A stretch of DNA of 64,000 nucleotides from Hibiscus mutabilis (Eukaryota > Streptophyta > Magnoliopsida > Malvales > Malvaceae): assembly GCA_019671005.1 (NCBI GenBank), contig CM033714.1:60373741-60437740 (forward strand), written 5' to 3'. The notes beneath the pieces were generated by a model. The model worked only from the letters and a program-made list of their open reading frames with translations, did no database searches and was not told the origin of the DNA. The first letter of the stretch is position 1, and the number at the start of each line of letters is the position of its first letter. Both the position numbers and the translations under genes were made by a program. Positions 23,225 to 35,857 of the stretch are shown piece by piece.

Positions 23225-25235
23225 TGCGGGCATTAGGGATGTGAAATCATGTAATCGTTCAAGTTTCAGGTCAGGTCATGCCAGGTCAGATCAAATCAGA
23301 TACGGGTTATGTCAAGTCAATTTAATAGTTCCACTCGGATCAGGTCGAGTTCGGGTTGACTTAGATTCAGGTCATTATCAGGTTGATTTCAAATCATATT
23401 GAGTTCGGGTTCGGGTAGGGTTAATTCCAGGTCGGGTAAGTTTCAGTTCAGGCCAAAAAGATTCGAGTCCGAATCAGTTAATTAACGGGTTAGTTTAGGT
23501 TTTGATGGACTTCAGGTCGGGCCACGTTCAGGTCAGGTCACGTCGTTGATGGATAAAATTTAGGTCGGAGAATATCGATTTCGGTTAAAGTTAAAGTTGG
23601 GCCTTACCGTGTACAAATAGACTTCGGTATGGTAATTGTGAGTAAATTTCAGATAAAAATAAAATTTTAGGGATTATTATGAACCAAAATATCCCTTAGG
23701 ATGCCTAAATATTTTACAATTTTAAACATATATATATAATTATGACTAAATTGAATTAAACTAAAATTTAAAAGTGAATGTTAAGACCAAAATAAAAAAA
23801 TTTAAACAAGTGAGGACTTAAAAAGTAATTAATCATTAAATAAAAAAAATTTAGGAGGGCAAATGCCAAATAGGCAATTAATTATTGAATCAAATTTAAA
23901 AGATTTCATTTGAATTTTGGAGGGAAAGAACTTAAAAATTAAGGGGTTTAATTCCCTCCAAATTTTTGTCCTCCCCCACCAATTTTTTTTAATGATTTTA
24001 ATTAAAGTAAAACGGTGGAGGGAAAGTTTCCCACCCGAATGGGTTTTTAGATTAAGATAAATTATTTTTAGCCCTTCCAACTTTAGATGTTTTTTATTTA
24101 AGTCCTAAATTTTCACTTTTAGGTTTTAATTTAATTCAATTGAGTCCTAATTTAAATTAATTTAATTGAAATTCCATATTTAGTTTTAAAATTTTTTAAT
24201 TATGCCCGTGATTTATGCTTTTAAGTTTTAATTTAGCTCAATTAGATCCTAATTTTAATAAGTTAATTCAATTCGAACATTATTACTATACCATATAAAT
24301 TTTGATTTAATATAATTATACACAAAATTTTGATTTAGATGTAAATATGTAATTGTACACATGAACGTTGAAACTTTAATTTAGTTCAATTGTACACATG
24401 AAGCTTTAATTTAAATATTTAATCAAATTCAAATGCATAAATTAGCAAGTTGAATCGGAATTAATCTCGAAAATCAATAATCTTATGCTAAACCATAAGC
24501 CATTAATACTAAACTCAAAACCATAAACCTTAAGGAATCGGAATTAATCTCATAAACTAATAACCTTAAGTTAAATCATAAACCATTGATACTAAACCCT
24601 AAACTTTAAGGAATCCAAATTAATCACATAAACCAATAACCCTAAACTAAACACTAAACTAAACCATAAATCTTAAAGAATCAGAATTAATCTCACAAAC
24701 CAATAACACTAAACTAAACCATAGACTGTTAATATTAAACCATAAATCATAAAGCTTAAGGAATTATGTTGACAATATTTAGATATTTAATAAAACTTTT
24801 AAATATTTTTATATACTATAATTTATAAATATAAAAGGTATACATATTAATTTAATGATTTAATCATGTACCTTAAATTGTGAAGATGTATTTTGTCACA
24901 CTATAATATAATAAATTTATAATCTCACAAATTCATCTATTGTAACTTATTAGTTATTACAAGTCAGATAAATATCATATCAGTTCAATAACAAGTCAAG
25001 TCATTTACAGGTTGAGTCAATTACAGATCAGGTTCATGACAGGTCGGGTTGATAACAGGTCGGGTAATATCAGTTATTTACCAGGTTAATCTCGGGTTCA
25101 GGTTCATATCATGTCGGATGCAGGTCGGGTTCAGTTATCACATTATCAAGTTAAATTCAGGTTCAGGTCGTTCTCAGGTTGGTTCAGATCCAAAAGTTTC
25201 AGGTCTAACTCGGGTTCGAATGCGTACCGGATGAT
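23225..25235. repeat. AT-rich segment flanked by 'caggtcgggttc' repeat arrays
   Basis: Two arrays of degenerate 'CAGGTCGGGTTCAGGT' words (23260-23530 and 25000-25215) bracket about 1.4 kb of AT-rich DNA. The left array is preceded by TAGGGATG, which resembles hAT MITE ends such as that at 59077. I could not find a matching right terminus or target-site duplication, so it may be a decayed hAT-like element or two fragments. Confidence 0.35.
24453..24770. repeat. tandem repeat, about four units of 67-83 bases
   Basis: Each unit begins with a form of GAATCGGAATTAATCTC (24453, 24536, 24611, 24678) and continues with 'AACCAATAACCCTAAACTAAACC'-like text. The embedded CCCTAAA words give a telomere-like look, but the unit is far longer than a telomere repeat. 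Confidence 0.7.
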
Positions 25236-25653
25236 ATGAATAGTCCATTAGACGCATGCTCGACACTGTGCCCCTTGTCAATTATGCAAATAGTGAGTGA
25301 CATACGACTGATCTTGTGTTGTTATAGATTGAATTCGTCCAATCAATTCCTGTACCAACATTGACTCGGAATCGATACATGAGGTTGACAAATGAAGGGA
25401 AACAGAGGTTGATTGGGAGAATAAACAAAACCAGCGAATAACGATGTGGTACTCACGACGTGGTGGTATACCTACATTCGATGTCCTAATAGTTCTTGCA
25501 TTTTCCCCTATGATTTTGGACTTATTAGTTGTAAATGGTTTTTGTTTACGTAATAATGGAATCAGATGTCAGTGCTTCAGGGGCTGCGATTCGTAAATCC
25601 AAAGCAGGTTTCTCCAAAACTTGTTCCTGTTTCTTTCCCTTTGATCTTCTCTC

Positions 25654-25664
25654 CTATAAATATA
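25654..25664 (+). promoter_or_regulatory. TATA box of the dioxygenase gene
   Basis: CTATAAATATA lies about 100 bases before the ATG at 25761. It places transcription start near 25685-25700 and so excludes upstream in-frame ATG/GTG codons as starts. Confidence 0.65.
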
Positions 25665-25760
25665 TCAAACATCAAAGCCCCGTTCTTCATCTCTCTCACA
25701 TCACTAGCTATATTTCTTATTTCTCTCACCGTCAATTCCTTTTTATTTCTGGAATATTTC

Positions 25761-27164
25761 ATGTCCCCTGCAATGGCAATGACAAACGATGGTGCAAAAC
25801 AAACCCATGAGTTTCAGAAAGGAGTAAAACATCTTCTTGAGAATGGAGTTAGAGAACTTCCTTATAAGTATGTATTGCCTATCTCCGATCGACCCAGTGC
25901 CGATAAAGAGCAGCCGATCATGGCTAAATCTAGTCCTAAAGTGCCCGTAATCGATTTTGCTGAGTTACAAGGCCCGAACCGATCCCAAGTCCTCAACTCC
26001 CTCTCCTTCGCTTGCCAAGAATATGGGTTTTTTCATGTGGTAAATCATGGCATCCCCATTGAAGTTATAAGAAGCATGGTCGACGTGAGCACCAGGTTCT
26101 TCGGGCTCCCATACGAGGAAAGATCAAAGTACATGTCTTCCGACATGGCATCACCTGTTCGGTATGGAACAAGCTATAACCAGAACAAAGATGCTGTCTT
26201 CTGTTGGAGAGACTTCTTGAAGCTTGTCTGCCATCCGTTATCCGATGTTCTCCCTCATTGGCCTTCTTCCCCCGTTAACTTTAGGTAAGAGACAACTCAT
26301 AAAATTTTAGAAGACATACATAGATTTTTAATAGAAATTAATAAAAAAAATAAATTATATATTAATTTTAAATTGTTCAACTCTAACCTTTGAGTAAAGA
26401 TAAAAACAATTATTTTATTTCAGGATTATAATAATAGTCACCAACCTTTCTTCCTTTAGTGTAATGAGAATACGATTTTTTTAATAGGGAAAGAGTGGCT
26501 ACCTACGCAAAAGAAACCAAGTACTTGTTTCTACGAATAATGGAGGCCATCCTAGAGACCCTGGGCCTATGGGGTGCCAAAAAAGATGACAAGACACCAG
26601 AAAATGGCGACATGCTAAAGCAATTCGATGATGGAAGCCAGCTAATGGTGGTTAATTGTTTCCCACCATGCCCTGAGCCTGACCTTACATTAGGAATGCC
26701 ACCACACTCGGATTATGGATTCCTAACCCTTCTTCTCCAGGATGATGTCCAGGGTTTACAGATTCAGTACAAAGGACAATGGATCACTGTTGAACCAACG
26801 GAGAATTCCTTTGTTGTTAACGTTGGTGATCATCTTGAGGTGGGTTTGTGATTTTGATTTAGTTCGCCAACATTTTTCTTGAAATATTCGTGTTTGAATT
26901 GGGTTCGATGATTTGCAGATATTTAGCAATGGAAGATACAAAAGTGTGCTGCATAGGGTTTTTGTGAATCCGGTTAAGCCTCGGCTATCGGTGGCGTCGT
27001 TGCATAGTCTGCCTTTCGATTGCATGGTTCGACCGTCCCCGGAACTAATTGACGACGCTAATCCAAGACGGTACCAAGATACGGATTTTGCCACTTTTCT
27101 TGAATACATCACAACTTGCGAGCCCAAGGGGAAAAACTTCTTGGAGTCCAGGAAATTGACCTGA
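25761..27164 (+). CDS. 2-oxoglutarate/Fe(II)-dependent dioxygenase (DMR6/F3H-like), 3 exons
   Basis: Exons are 25761-26284, 26488-26839 and 26919-27164, joined at GT-AG introns in frame; the product is 373 residues. Residues near 70-100 form the DIOX_N domain ('VPVIDFAEL', 'ACQEYGFFHVVNHGIP'). The iron ligands are H248, D250 ('PPHSDYGF') and H304 ('SVLHRV'), and the 2-oxoglutarate site is R314-x-S316 ('KPRLSV'). 'YGTSYNQNKDAVFCWRDF' is typical of the DOXC class, which includes DMR6-like oxygenases and flavanone 3-hydroxylases. Such cytosolic enzymes hydroxylate small molecules, such as salicylate or flavonoids; the substrate here cannot be told. The ATG was chosen as the first after the TATA box; the frame stays open upstream to 25566, probably as 5' UTR. 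All catalytic residues are intact and no lesions are seen. Confidence 0.9.
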
Positions 27165-28192
27165 AAGAAAATATGAATAATTGTTTTCTAATGTTATGAT
27201 TCAAATTTTGAATATTTTTTAAATGTAATTTTTTTAAAAAAAAATACATAATTTTTTTAATTGTTTTATTTCTCCTTAGGTCAACTCTATTTTATTATGG
27301 CTGCGTTTCAAAGACTAGCAAGATAAACGGGCAGGTGGACGAGTATATAATTCGAAAAGTGCAATATATTATGATAAACTTTATTTAAAAGAAAAAGCAG
27401 AGATAATGTGAAAATAATATTTTTAAATCAGACCCAAATATACGAAAAATGCATTAAAGAATGTTTATAAATATTTTTACGCATTACGTATTCCGAGAAT
27501 GAAAGCTTAAGATAAGGATACGTTAAAGCCTCAACCAAGTAATATTAAACTTTGGAAACATAAGCGATTAAGTAGCCTAATTCCAAGCACTCTTTACAAT
27601 AAAAAATACTTGAATTCAAATCCTCTTTTAACTCAAAAATTATCTGGTTGGTTATTTGCTTTACTCCCACAGTTTAAAGATTATTTAACTATTAATTCTA
27701 AAATATTTTTAATTTAATACATTACTCTTTATTAAATTTCAAAATTTTAATTCATCTATGCTATATACATTATTTATCTTAAAATTTAAAAAATTAATTA
27801 ATCTAGATTATATATAGCCCCTTGACTGAATTAGTGTGTCATGAGTCAACTTGACACCAATTCAATTGAAAAAAAAAATATTAAATACCATTTTCATTGA
27901 TGGTAATTAATAATGTTATTTTTATCCTTTTATATGTTTTATATAATTTTAAAAATATTAATAATGTTATTAAATACCCTTTTCATTGATGGTAATTTTT
28001 AGGACTAAATCAATAGTTTATCATTCTAAAGGGTAAAAATGCAATTTTAATATGTACTAATATATAAAATTATAATTTTAAAGAGGATAATAAGCAAAAT
28101 TTTCATTTTAGGAGAGGCATGACTCATCCAACCCTCTAGTTTCACCTATAGCATAATGTCATGTTGTAAAGAAACAAGAGCCATTAATGCCA
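27165..28192. other. intergenic, AT-rich
   Basis: This is the 3' flank of the dioxygenase gene. I see no repeat, element boundary or coding signal. Confidence 0.5.
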
Positions 28193-28500
28193 CATTGAAA
28201 AGGTAAAGAGAGGTCTTGTGATATAAAAGCGGTGGCGCTACACATCCTATCAAATGTCTTTTAAAAAATTAGTCTTGTGACAAGTGGTATCAAAGCGACC
28301 ATTTGATTGTCAAATTTCACGTCGATCACCCTAGAGTGGGGTAGCCATAGTGAACAACTCTGATAATAACCATCACGATGGTGGATGAATTGTGACAAGG
28401 GCGTTTCGAAGTTGAGAGAAAAAGAGAGGTCTTGAGATATAAAAACAGTGACTCTGCATATTCTATTAGACATTTATTTTTGGAAAAAATGTAATAGCCC
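28193..28500. repeat. duplicated ~70-base block with a primer-binding-site-like sequence
   Basis: A block reading 'AGAGAGGTCTTGTGATATAA', then 'AAGCGGTGGC', a gap, and 'ATCCTATCAAATGTCTTTT' (28206-28262) recurs at 28424-28478, and a related copy lies at 34494-34550. After the first copy stands AAGTGGTATCAAAGCGACC (28279-28297), close to the plant gypsy primer-binding site. Probably scraps of an LTR element. Confidence 0.4.
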
Positions 28501-29480
28501 GACGACAATAAGTAAAACCGAGTCGGAATATAAATCAAAACTAGTTTACATTTCAAAGATTAAAAAAATAATGAGATCTTAAATGGATTTGAATTTTTTA
28601 TTTATAAATGTGAAGATATTTTAAAACTTTTTAGGCTAATGTTTTTAGATGAGGCCAGAATTAGATACGTGTTTATGGTTTCTCATCAGCTCCGTTTACA
28701 ATGATGCTCTATTGATGACAATTGAAGTAAGTTACCAGATCTAAATTTAATTAAAATTTCATGTACCCCTAATAAATGTTACAACTCTCTATCTTTTACG
28801 GCTTAGATAAAAAATGTACCCCTTAGTTTTCAATAGTTAAAATAGTCGCTCTAGTTTTCTAAGCTCAAGTAAAACCTTTAAAAGGTAAGTGTTTACCAGA
28901 ATTAAACTCACAAATAGATATTCTTAAAATATACAATAAGCTTTAAACATATAAATACAGTAAAAATATGAAAATAAAGAAATAAACTATTTTCTCTTAA
29001 TATATTTTGTCAAATTTTTTGTGATATTTAGACTTGAATAGGTATGGTAACCTACTAACCTTATTGAAGTGTTGGAGTGATGTTTATATGGTGTGAAATG
29101 TTATTGCAACAGGTTATGTAAATTGGAGATAAAATATAGTTGTTTGGAGCTTGAAAATTCATGTTTAAAGACAACCCACACAGTAAAATTGATATCAAGA
29201 TAATAAATATCGATACTCTTACAAAATATAGTAGTGCATTTTAGATTGTCTAATATCGATATCGAAAAAACTAGTATTGATGGATATCCGTATCCAAAGT
29301 TTAAGTATCCACACCGAACTCAAAAATTGATATAAAAATATCGGTACTAAAAGTTTGATATCATGCCACTAAAACCTTGAAAACATCCTTTAAACAAAGA
29401 CTTGAGATCAACTTAAACACATAGGCATATTTAATGTAAGACAACTTAGAACACATGTTTTTTAATTTAATTTAAAGGTT
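28490..29480 (+). mobile_element. possible decayed LTR
   Basis: It opens with TGTAATAGCCCGACG, resembling the chromovirus-type LTR start at 3446. The 29215-29370 part is rich in TATCGATA-like words, as are the other gypsy LTRs in the window. No right end or partner is recognisable. Confidence 0.3.
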
Positions 29481-30240
29481 GTGAAAATGTTCAATTTTCC
29501 GAAAAATAACTTAGGATTTAAATAAATTTTCGTACTTAAATGTTGTTATATAGAAAGTTTAGAAAATCAAAGTTAACAATTTGAATATAATACATAATTT
29601 GATATTTCCTTTTTTTAAGAACCGTTAATTTAATACTTGTTTTATTCTAAATTTCTGTAAATTTTACATAAAAGTGTGGGACACTAATACATTTATTTAT
29701 ACTGCTAAAATTAAGAATGGGTGCCACTTTAATTAATTTATCTAAAATAATTTTTTTGAATAGAATTTATCTAAAATAATTAAGATTATTAGATTATTAT
29801 AACAGCCCTTAACAAGGCTCGATAGATATGGCTCAATAAGTCAAAAAGCAAGTCGGTCCAATAAAGCTCAAATATGAACAAAATATATGATATCACTAAG
29901 ATAAAGAACAATTTCTAGAATGTAAGCAGTTAATGAACAAAAGTCTGACGTGGCCCTCTCATGCATGGTGCATGAGCTGATGTGGTAATTTAAGTAAAAT
30001 ATAATAAATTATGTGTTTATTGTTTTTATATACATAACTATAAAAGGCACTAAATAAATTATTTAAACACAATTAATTTTTTTTTACTATATGTTTCTGT
30101 TGATCTTTACATGATTTTAATGTTATAATATTGATATGAGATAAATTTTAACATGATAAGATGAATTAATTTTTCTATTCATGTTAATGTTTTTATAAAT
30201 AAATTATGTAAGTAATAAATTAAATTTGTATATTTGAATC

Positions 30241-30450
30241 ATGATTTTAGTATTTTAAATTTTTATTTTTTAAAATTATTTAAGTCGAGATATTTGTTAA
30301 ACATTAGAATTTTAATCGACATCATGATTTTAGTATTTTAAATTTTTATTTTTCTTTAGAAATTCTTTAAGTTGAGATATTTGTTAAATATTGAGATTTT
30401 AATCAATATCATGATTTTAGTATTTTAAATTTGTATTTTCCTTTAGACAT
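30241..30450. repeat. tandem repeat, 2.4 units of 83-87 bases
   Basis: ATGATTTTAGTATTTTAAAT starts units at 30241, 30324 and 30411. Each is followed by 'GAGATATTTGTTAAA' and 'TTTTAATC'. Non-coding, AT-rich. Confidence 0.7.
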
Positions 30451-30596
30451 TATTCAATTTAATAAATGACATTAGGTTTATCTTTTCTCTTGAATTTAAA
30501 TTTTTCAATTGATTTTTCAACTCTTCAACAACCCAACAAACAAACAACAAGGTTACTATTGTTTTTAATCAAATTAAAAATAAAATATCATATATG

Positions 30597-30769
30597 CAGT
30601 GACAAGAACTATGTGGGGGTGGGGAGAGGCAATCACCCCTCTACCCCTAAAGAATTTTTTCACATTTGTCCCCATATTTAATTTTTTTAAATGATTTATT
30701 TATGAATTTATCCCCCACTTTCAAACATTTATAGTTTGCCCCCCACACCAAATCTCGGCTCCGTCCCTG
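30597..30769. mobile_element. hAT MITE with perfect 8-base target-site duplication
   Basis: The ends are CAGTGACAAGAACT at left and, in reverse complement, CAGGGACGGAGCC at right. CATATATG flanks it exactly on both sides (30589-30596 and 30770-30777). 'CAGGGACGGAGCC' with a following G-rich block is a common end of plant hAT elements. At 173 bases it is non-autonomous. The duplicated target is itself palindromic. Confidence 0.85.
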
Positions 30770-30982
30770 CATATATGAACCATGAGTTTTTAAGCTTTGT
30801 CTCACCACATTTTCTATATAAAAAAAAATCAACTGCTTTGACCACTCATGGTTATACGGTGCTAAATGGAGAATTGAGTAATTTAGTTGTACAATGCTAA
30901 TGTTATGGTTTCTCTATCTTTAAAATGAAATTTGTTTCAATGAATAAAAATTAAAATGATTATTTTAAAAGTTTAGTAAAAA

Positions 30983-31788
30983 AATAAGTGCTCAAATTAT
31001 ATACTTTTTTAACTTTACGTGTCTAAAGTATTTTTTGATTTTTCTATTTTTTGGATATTTTAAAAAAAAAACTATTTTTGAAAAATATATGTGCCTAAAG
31101 TTTCATTTCGCTGATTGTAGGTGATTGGCCGTTAACAACCATTAAAAAATTGTTATCCAATTAAAACATGACATGTGTCATATTTTTATTATATTTTAAA
31201 AATATCCCAAAATAGTCCTAAATCACTAACCTTAAAACCCAAAATTGTCATTGTTGCCACCATCGATAACCTCGTCGAACCCAACCACTGTCTTCGTCGA
31301 ACGCCGCCATCCATTCCTAGTAACCGACAGGAGATGTGCCAATTGAACGTCAAACAACAAACACAAAAGATTCCAACGAAATGACATTCGATTGGCATAC
31401 CTATCGGTGATGAGTGGTTAGGAGAAATAGACGGCGACGTCCGGTGGCGGTAGTGTTGGGGTCTGACGAAGTTATTGACGGTGGAAACGATGACAATTTT
31501 GCGGGGTTTTGGGCTAGGGATTTGGGACTATTTTGGAGGATTTTGAGATTTCTTTTAAAAATATTTTATTTTCAGTTTTAAAAAAATAAAAGTGAAAAAT
31601 AAAAATGAATACCACATGTCTAATTCTGATTGGGTTATAAATTTCTTTAACAACACAACTTTAAAACTATAATTGATTGAAACTTTGGGCACCTAAAATT
31701 AACAAAATGAAACGTCAAGCAACTATTTTTACCAAAAAAATAGTTTAGACACATAAAGTTAAAAAGATGTATAATTTAGACACTTATT
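30983..31788. mobile_element. long-TIR fold-back element (MULE-like) with GC-richer core
   Basis: The left arm (30983 to about 31250) and right arm (about 31490 to 31788) are inverted copies: AATAAGTGCTCAAATTATA at left against AATAAGTGTCTAAATTATA as reverse complement at right, with matching interior words such as 'GACATGTGTC'/'CCACATGTCTAA' and 'CCCAAAATAGTCC'/'GGGACTATTTTGG'. The ~240-base core is clearly GC-richer ('GTCGAACGCCGCCATCC'), like a captured gene piece, but I recognise no protein. No target-site duplication was found. A smaller relative lies at 35581. Confidence 0.6.
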
Positions 31789-33320
31789 TGTATATTAAGC
31801 ATATTTTAAATTATACTAATATTTTATCATTGATATTTTATTTGTTGATAGTTCTATAATTGAATAATTTTAAAAATTGTTTATGATTAAAAGATGTATT
31901 AATTGCATTGCATTTATAGTCTTGAAAACTGTTTATTGGTCAAAGATATTTTAATTTTTTTCTTCAATAATATTTATCTTAGCTGCCATGTCATGTGCCA
32001 CCTCAGCTAGGTAGATGACTGATAACTCTTTAAAGAGAGCATATTTTCTCTAGATTTATAGATTAAATTGTCCTCGCATCAACATTTTATGCATTCATAT
32101 TTGCATTTTGTGTTTATTTTCTACATTTTGTCTAACTCAAATTATAGTTGCTCTTGTTGTACATATTTCCGCCTTTTTGCTATGTTGTCGTTGTATTACT
32201 AATGTCCCTGCAAAGGATGTCTCATCACTGCAGCCAATTTGATATTACAGCAGCCAGCTGTTTAGACTACTAAGGATAAGGACGAGGCTACTAGCTGGAT
32301 TTTTTGTTACAACAAATTATGTACGACAGAAAGTCACGCAAATCACCCAAAGGACATGTGTCCTTACCTCAACAACCTATAAAATGACACTTTTGGAGGA
32401 GAGAGAACAACAATTCACGCGATATTTATTTTTCTATCATCTTCAACCTTCCGAGCTCTCCTCCCATGGCGGCTTAAAACTTCATTTCTAGAGATTCAAG
32501 GCGAAGCGATGCAGAAATATCTGAGGAAATGATGATTCAAGTGCTAAAACAAGGAGGAATATGTGTTATTTTCTTTAAATCTTTCTAGAGATAGATGTTT
32601 ATTGAAAATTTTATTATATTTCTTATGTTATTCAACGATGGTTTAACTTTTGTGTTTTGTATAAACTTGTTTAAACTCGATTTTTAAGTTCAATGTCATC
32701 TTTTTAGCTTTCTTCTTATTTCAATTGTTGGATCTGATCTTTGTTTGCATGCGAGTGATTAACATTGTCACTGACGTTGAAAGATGTAGTGACAAGTTAG
32801 ATTAACAAGCCATCACAATGAGAGTTGAATGAGGATACAACGAGAGTTGATTCACTTGTTCGAGGATTTGTAGTTTTGACGAACAACGAGAGTTGTGGTT
32901 GGTCTACATCTTCGTGTCATCAGTTGAGAATTGAATGGAAGTTAGTAAGCGAGCTTAACCTTTTATTTGTCAAATGAGTCATCGTATATTGTTTCCTTGT
33001 TGCACTTGACAATCTGTCAAGCTGGATCGAGGGGATCCAGATCTTCACTTAATATTTCTTTTACGTTATTATAATTATTGATTCTTGCTACCACAATTGA
33101 TCTTACATTCAGTACTTTATTTCTCCGTTACAACCACCACTACACTCACAATATTTCAATTTACAGAATTGTATGTGGCCACATAATAGTACAACTAAAT
33201 ACCTATTCTCGTGGGATTGATACCTAACATGATTCACCTATTAACTATACTTGCATTGGTAGTGTACGCTTGCACAGTTCGTGTGACGATTATTCACCGA
33301 TTAATGACCCAATGAGTGGA
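31789..33320 (+). other. non-coding stretch resembling a retroelement remnant
   Basis: From about 32000 to 33310 the sequence lacks coding capacity. It ends with 'TACTTGCATTGGTAGTGTACG' preceded by 'TCTCGTGGGATTGATACC', a pattern seen in plant gypsy LTRs. A related arrangement occurs in reverse in the Athila-like LTR near 1190-1265. I could not define ends. Confidence 0.3.
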
Positions 33321-34984
33321 TGTGCACATAATTATTTTTTAAAAAAGAATATTAAATTAAATTGTCAAAGCACAAAATTTATTGTTAATTAAGTTGCGTA
33401 ACCAAACTTTAATTAAGTTAAATTGAGGGGGAAGATTCGCGTTAATTACTTTAAAATTTATCTTTCTTTTTTAAAAAACAATGAGTTCTTATCATATTAT
33501 ATATTCGTTGGGCATTCAAGGAAATGTAATACATTTTAATATATATTTAGGGTATACATAAGCACCCCTTGTCATTTAGATCATATATATAGAATAGTCT
33601 AAAAGTATTTAGAAGGTATTATTGTTTATACATATTTTTAATTCTTTGACAATAAATAAGTATTTTGTAGACAAAGTAATTAAACTCGAGTCTCATAAAA
33701 TGAACATTATCCGTTTTTTCACTGAAATGTATGAATGTATTGATACGTATGCATATATAAGCACTTGTAAAATGTTAAGATGGCCATGACAGAATAAATA
33801 AAAGTGGTTTTAAAGCACGTGGTGGAACTTATCCTATAAGAAATGATAAAGAAAGGAAGATTGGATGCAAAAGTAAATGCATAATGCCTCCATTTATATA
33901 AAATTATAGATATTATCATCAATATGTCATCGCATTTGTATTTAAGATTTTGACATATTTAACGATTTTTATTGTGTTTATATTTACTTGATTTAATATG
34001 ATAAAATACGATTACAATTCATGTATAAAATGGAACCTACATGGAAATAAATGTATATACAATTTTAAATAGTTTGTGAACATTTTTATATTGACTTTTA
34101 TTTTAATTCTAAATATTTTTATATTTAATTTACAGTTTATATTTAAAATTTATAATGATCTTACAATAATGTGGTCACCGATATCGTATCGCTCTAAACA
34201 TTGAAATGGATATTAAACAAGTACTTTGTTTGCCACACAATAAACATGCAAGATTATGGCTTTGATTTTGGAAGAAAAATAGAGGAAAAATAAAGCCGCC
34301 TGGGGGTCCAAGGGTGGCTTGGAGGGCGAACATACATGAATGGATGGAAAAACTTGTTTGCGGGGGCGTACATACATGAATGAACGGAAAAAGGTTTTTT
34401 TGTGAGTGTAGGCCGACGTGCTTTTCTTGACTTTTGGCCACATGTTTTTGTCACGTTTGGAGAAGATGGAAACATTATTCTAATATTGGAAACAAAAATC
34501 CTATTATATAAAAGCGGTGATGCATGATATTCTATCATATATATTTTTTAAAATGTGTAATGATCTCGTGACACTTTGTTACTCATGGTCATGAAATTTT
34601 AGAGGTTAATGATTTAATTTAAGGTTTAAAGTTTAAGAGTTTAATTTATAAGGTTAATTTTACTATTTATGTTAGAATTTAAGGTTTAAATATTAAAATT
34701 ATTAATTTAAATTATATATTTTTAAGAAGTAAACATGCAGACTTGTGTAATTCGTGTAATATATATAGAAAAACGGAGGAGTTGTCCAATGTCAACAAGA
34801 ATTAAAGTAATGTTTTTTTATCAATACAACATTAATTTAGTTAATAATTAAATATATTTAATTAATAAAAATTTTATTTATTTATAATTATTGTTAAAAA
34901 CATTTAAAAAGTTTCATTAAAAATTATATCTTTAAAGATCCACTAATTGGTTGATTGACTAAAGATAATCATGTTCTATCTACG
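33321..34984. other. AT-rich intergenic stretch with small duplication
   Basis: Two copies of 'ACATACATGAATG' plus 'GGAAAAA' at 34327-34390 create overlapping minus-strand frames that look cysteine-rich, but they are repeat artefacts. No gene is visible. Confidence 0.4.
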
Positions 34985-35171
34985 AATAAAATCCGTCTAC
35001 ATCTTTTATGTGCCTATTTATGTACTCTCATCAATGGTTTTATGCCATGTGTATTATCAATAAAATACAAATAATAAATAAAATATTAAAAAATAATTAT
35101 TAATACACGTGACATAAAATCATTAGTAAAAACATATAAAGAGGCACAAAAAATCACAGACGGATTTTATT
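34985..35171. mobile_element. short fold-back MITE
   Basis: The left arm begins AATAAAATCCGTCTAC. The right arm ends with its inverse (CAGACGGATTTTATT), and arm similarity extends about 70 bases through 'TTATGTGCCTATTTATG' and 'TTTTATGCCATGTGTATTA'. Transcribed, it would fold into one long hairpin. No clear target-site duplication. Confidence 0.6.
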
Positions 35172-35580
35172 ATTGTATATGCTTAATAAAAAACCAGATC
35201 ATCAAGTTAAATTAGTTAGTTATACATCCTATTCATTTAAGAAGGCTAACGAACAACTAATGAGCTTATATGGCAGGCTTTAAGCACTTTGAGCTCTCTC
35301 ATTGTTGGATCAAGTTTTTATGAACCCACTCTAAGCTTTTATTTTAATTTTGGATAAAAGTAAAAATATGTAACTGAATCACACAATAGAATTTGCCCCC
35401 CAGAAAATCATAAAATAGAAGAAAAATAAAATATCACTAATCAACTGTATACAGAAATGTTCTTGAATTTTCTGAGAATTTGAGTTTCAATTTTGGGCTT
35501 TTTGACAGTTTTTATGTTAATAAGAATGTATGAATTTGTTATATTTTTGGATGTTATATAAATGAAAAAAGCTTAATGTC

Positions 35581-35857
35581 AAAATAAGTGCCCAAACTAT
35601 AATGTTTTTTTTTTTTTAAGTTCATAAACTATTTTTTGTCCTTTTAAGTTCTCAAACTATCATTTTTTGCCCCTTTTAAGGTCAAACTAAGACACCTATT
35701 TTGACAAAAAAATGATAGTTTAGGCACTTAGAATGGGCAAAAAAAGTTTAGGTACTTAAAAGGGAAAAACGAAATAGTTTGAGCACCTAAAAGAAATAAA
35801 AAAAAATAGTTTTAGCACCTAAAAAGAAAAAAATAAAATAGTTTGAGCACTTATTTT
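35581..35857. mobile_element. fold-back element, smaller relative of 30983-31788
   Basis: Ends are AAAATAAGTGCCCAAACTAT and, in reverse complement, AAAATAAGTGCTCAAACTAT. The interior consists of repeated 'TTTAAGTTCTCAAACTAT' words facing each other, giving a nearly complete hairpin of 277 bases. Confidence 0.65.

Noticed and set aside
23225..25235. Complete hAT element with ends at TAGGGATG and near 25245
   Set aside because: The right end does not mirror the left and the flanking eight bases do not match, so a full element cannot be claimed.
25566..25760. 65-codon N-terminal extension of the dioxygenase
   Set aside because: It begins upstream of the TATA box at 25654, has a composition unlike the family's N-terminus, and the ATG at 25761 gives a normal-length protein.
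34213..34538. Overlapping minus-strand frames with repeated 'IHVC/MYV' words, like a small secreted repeat protein
   Set aside because: The repetition comes from a short DNA duplication, the frames overlap in several phases, and no promoter or homologue is seen.
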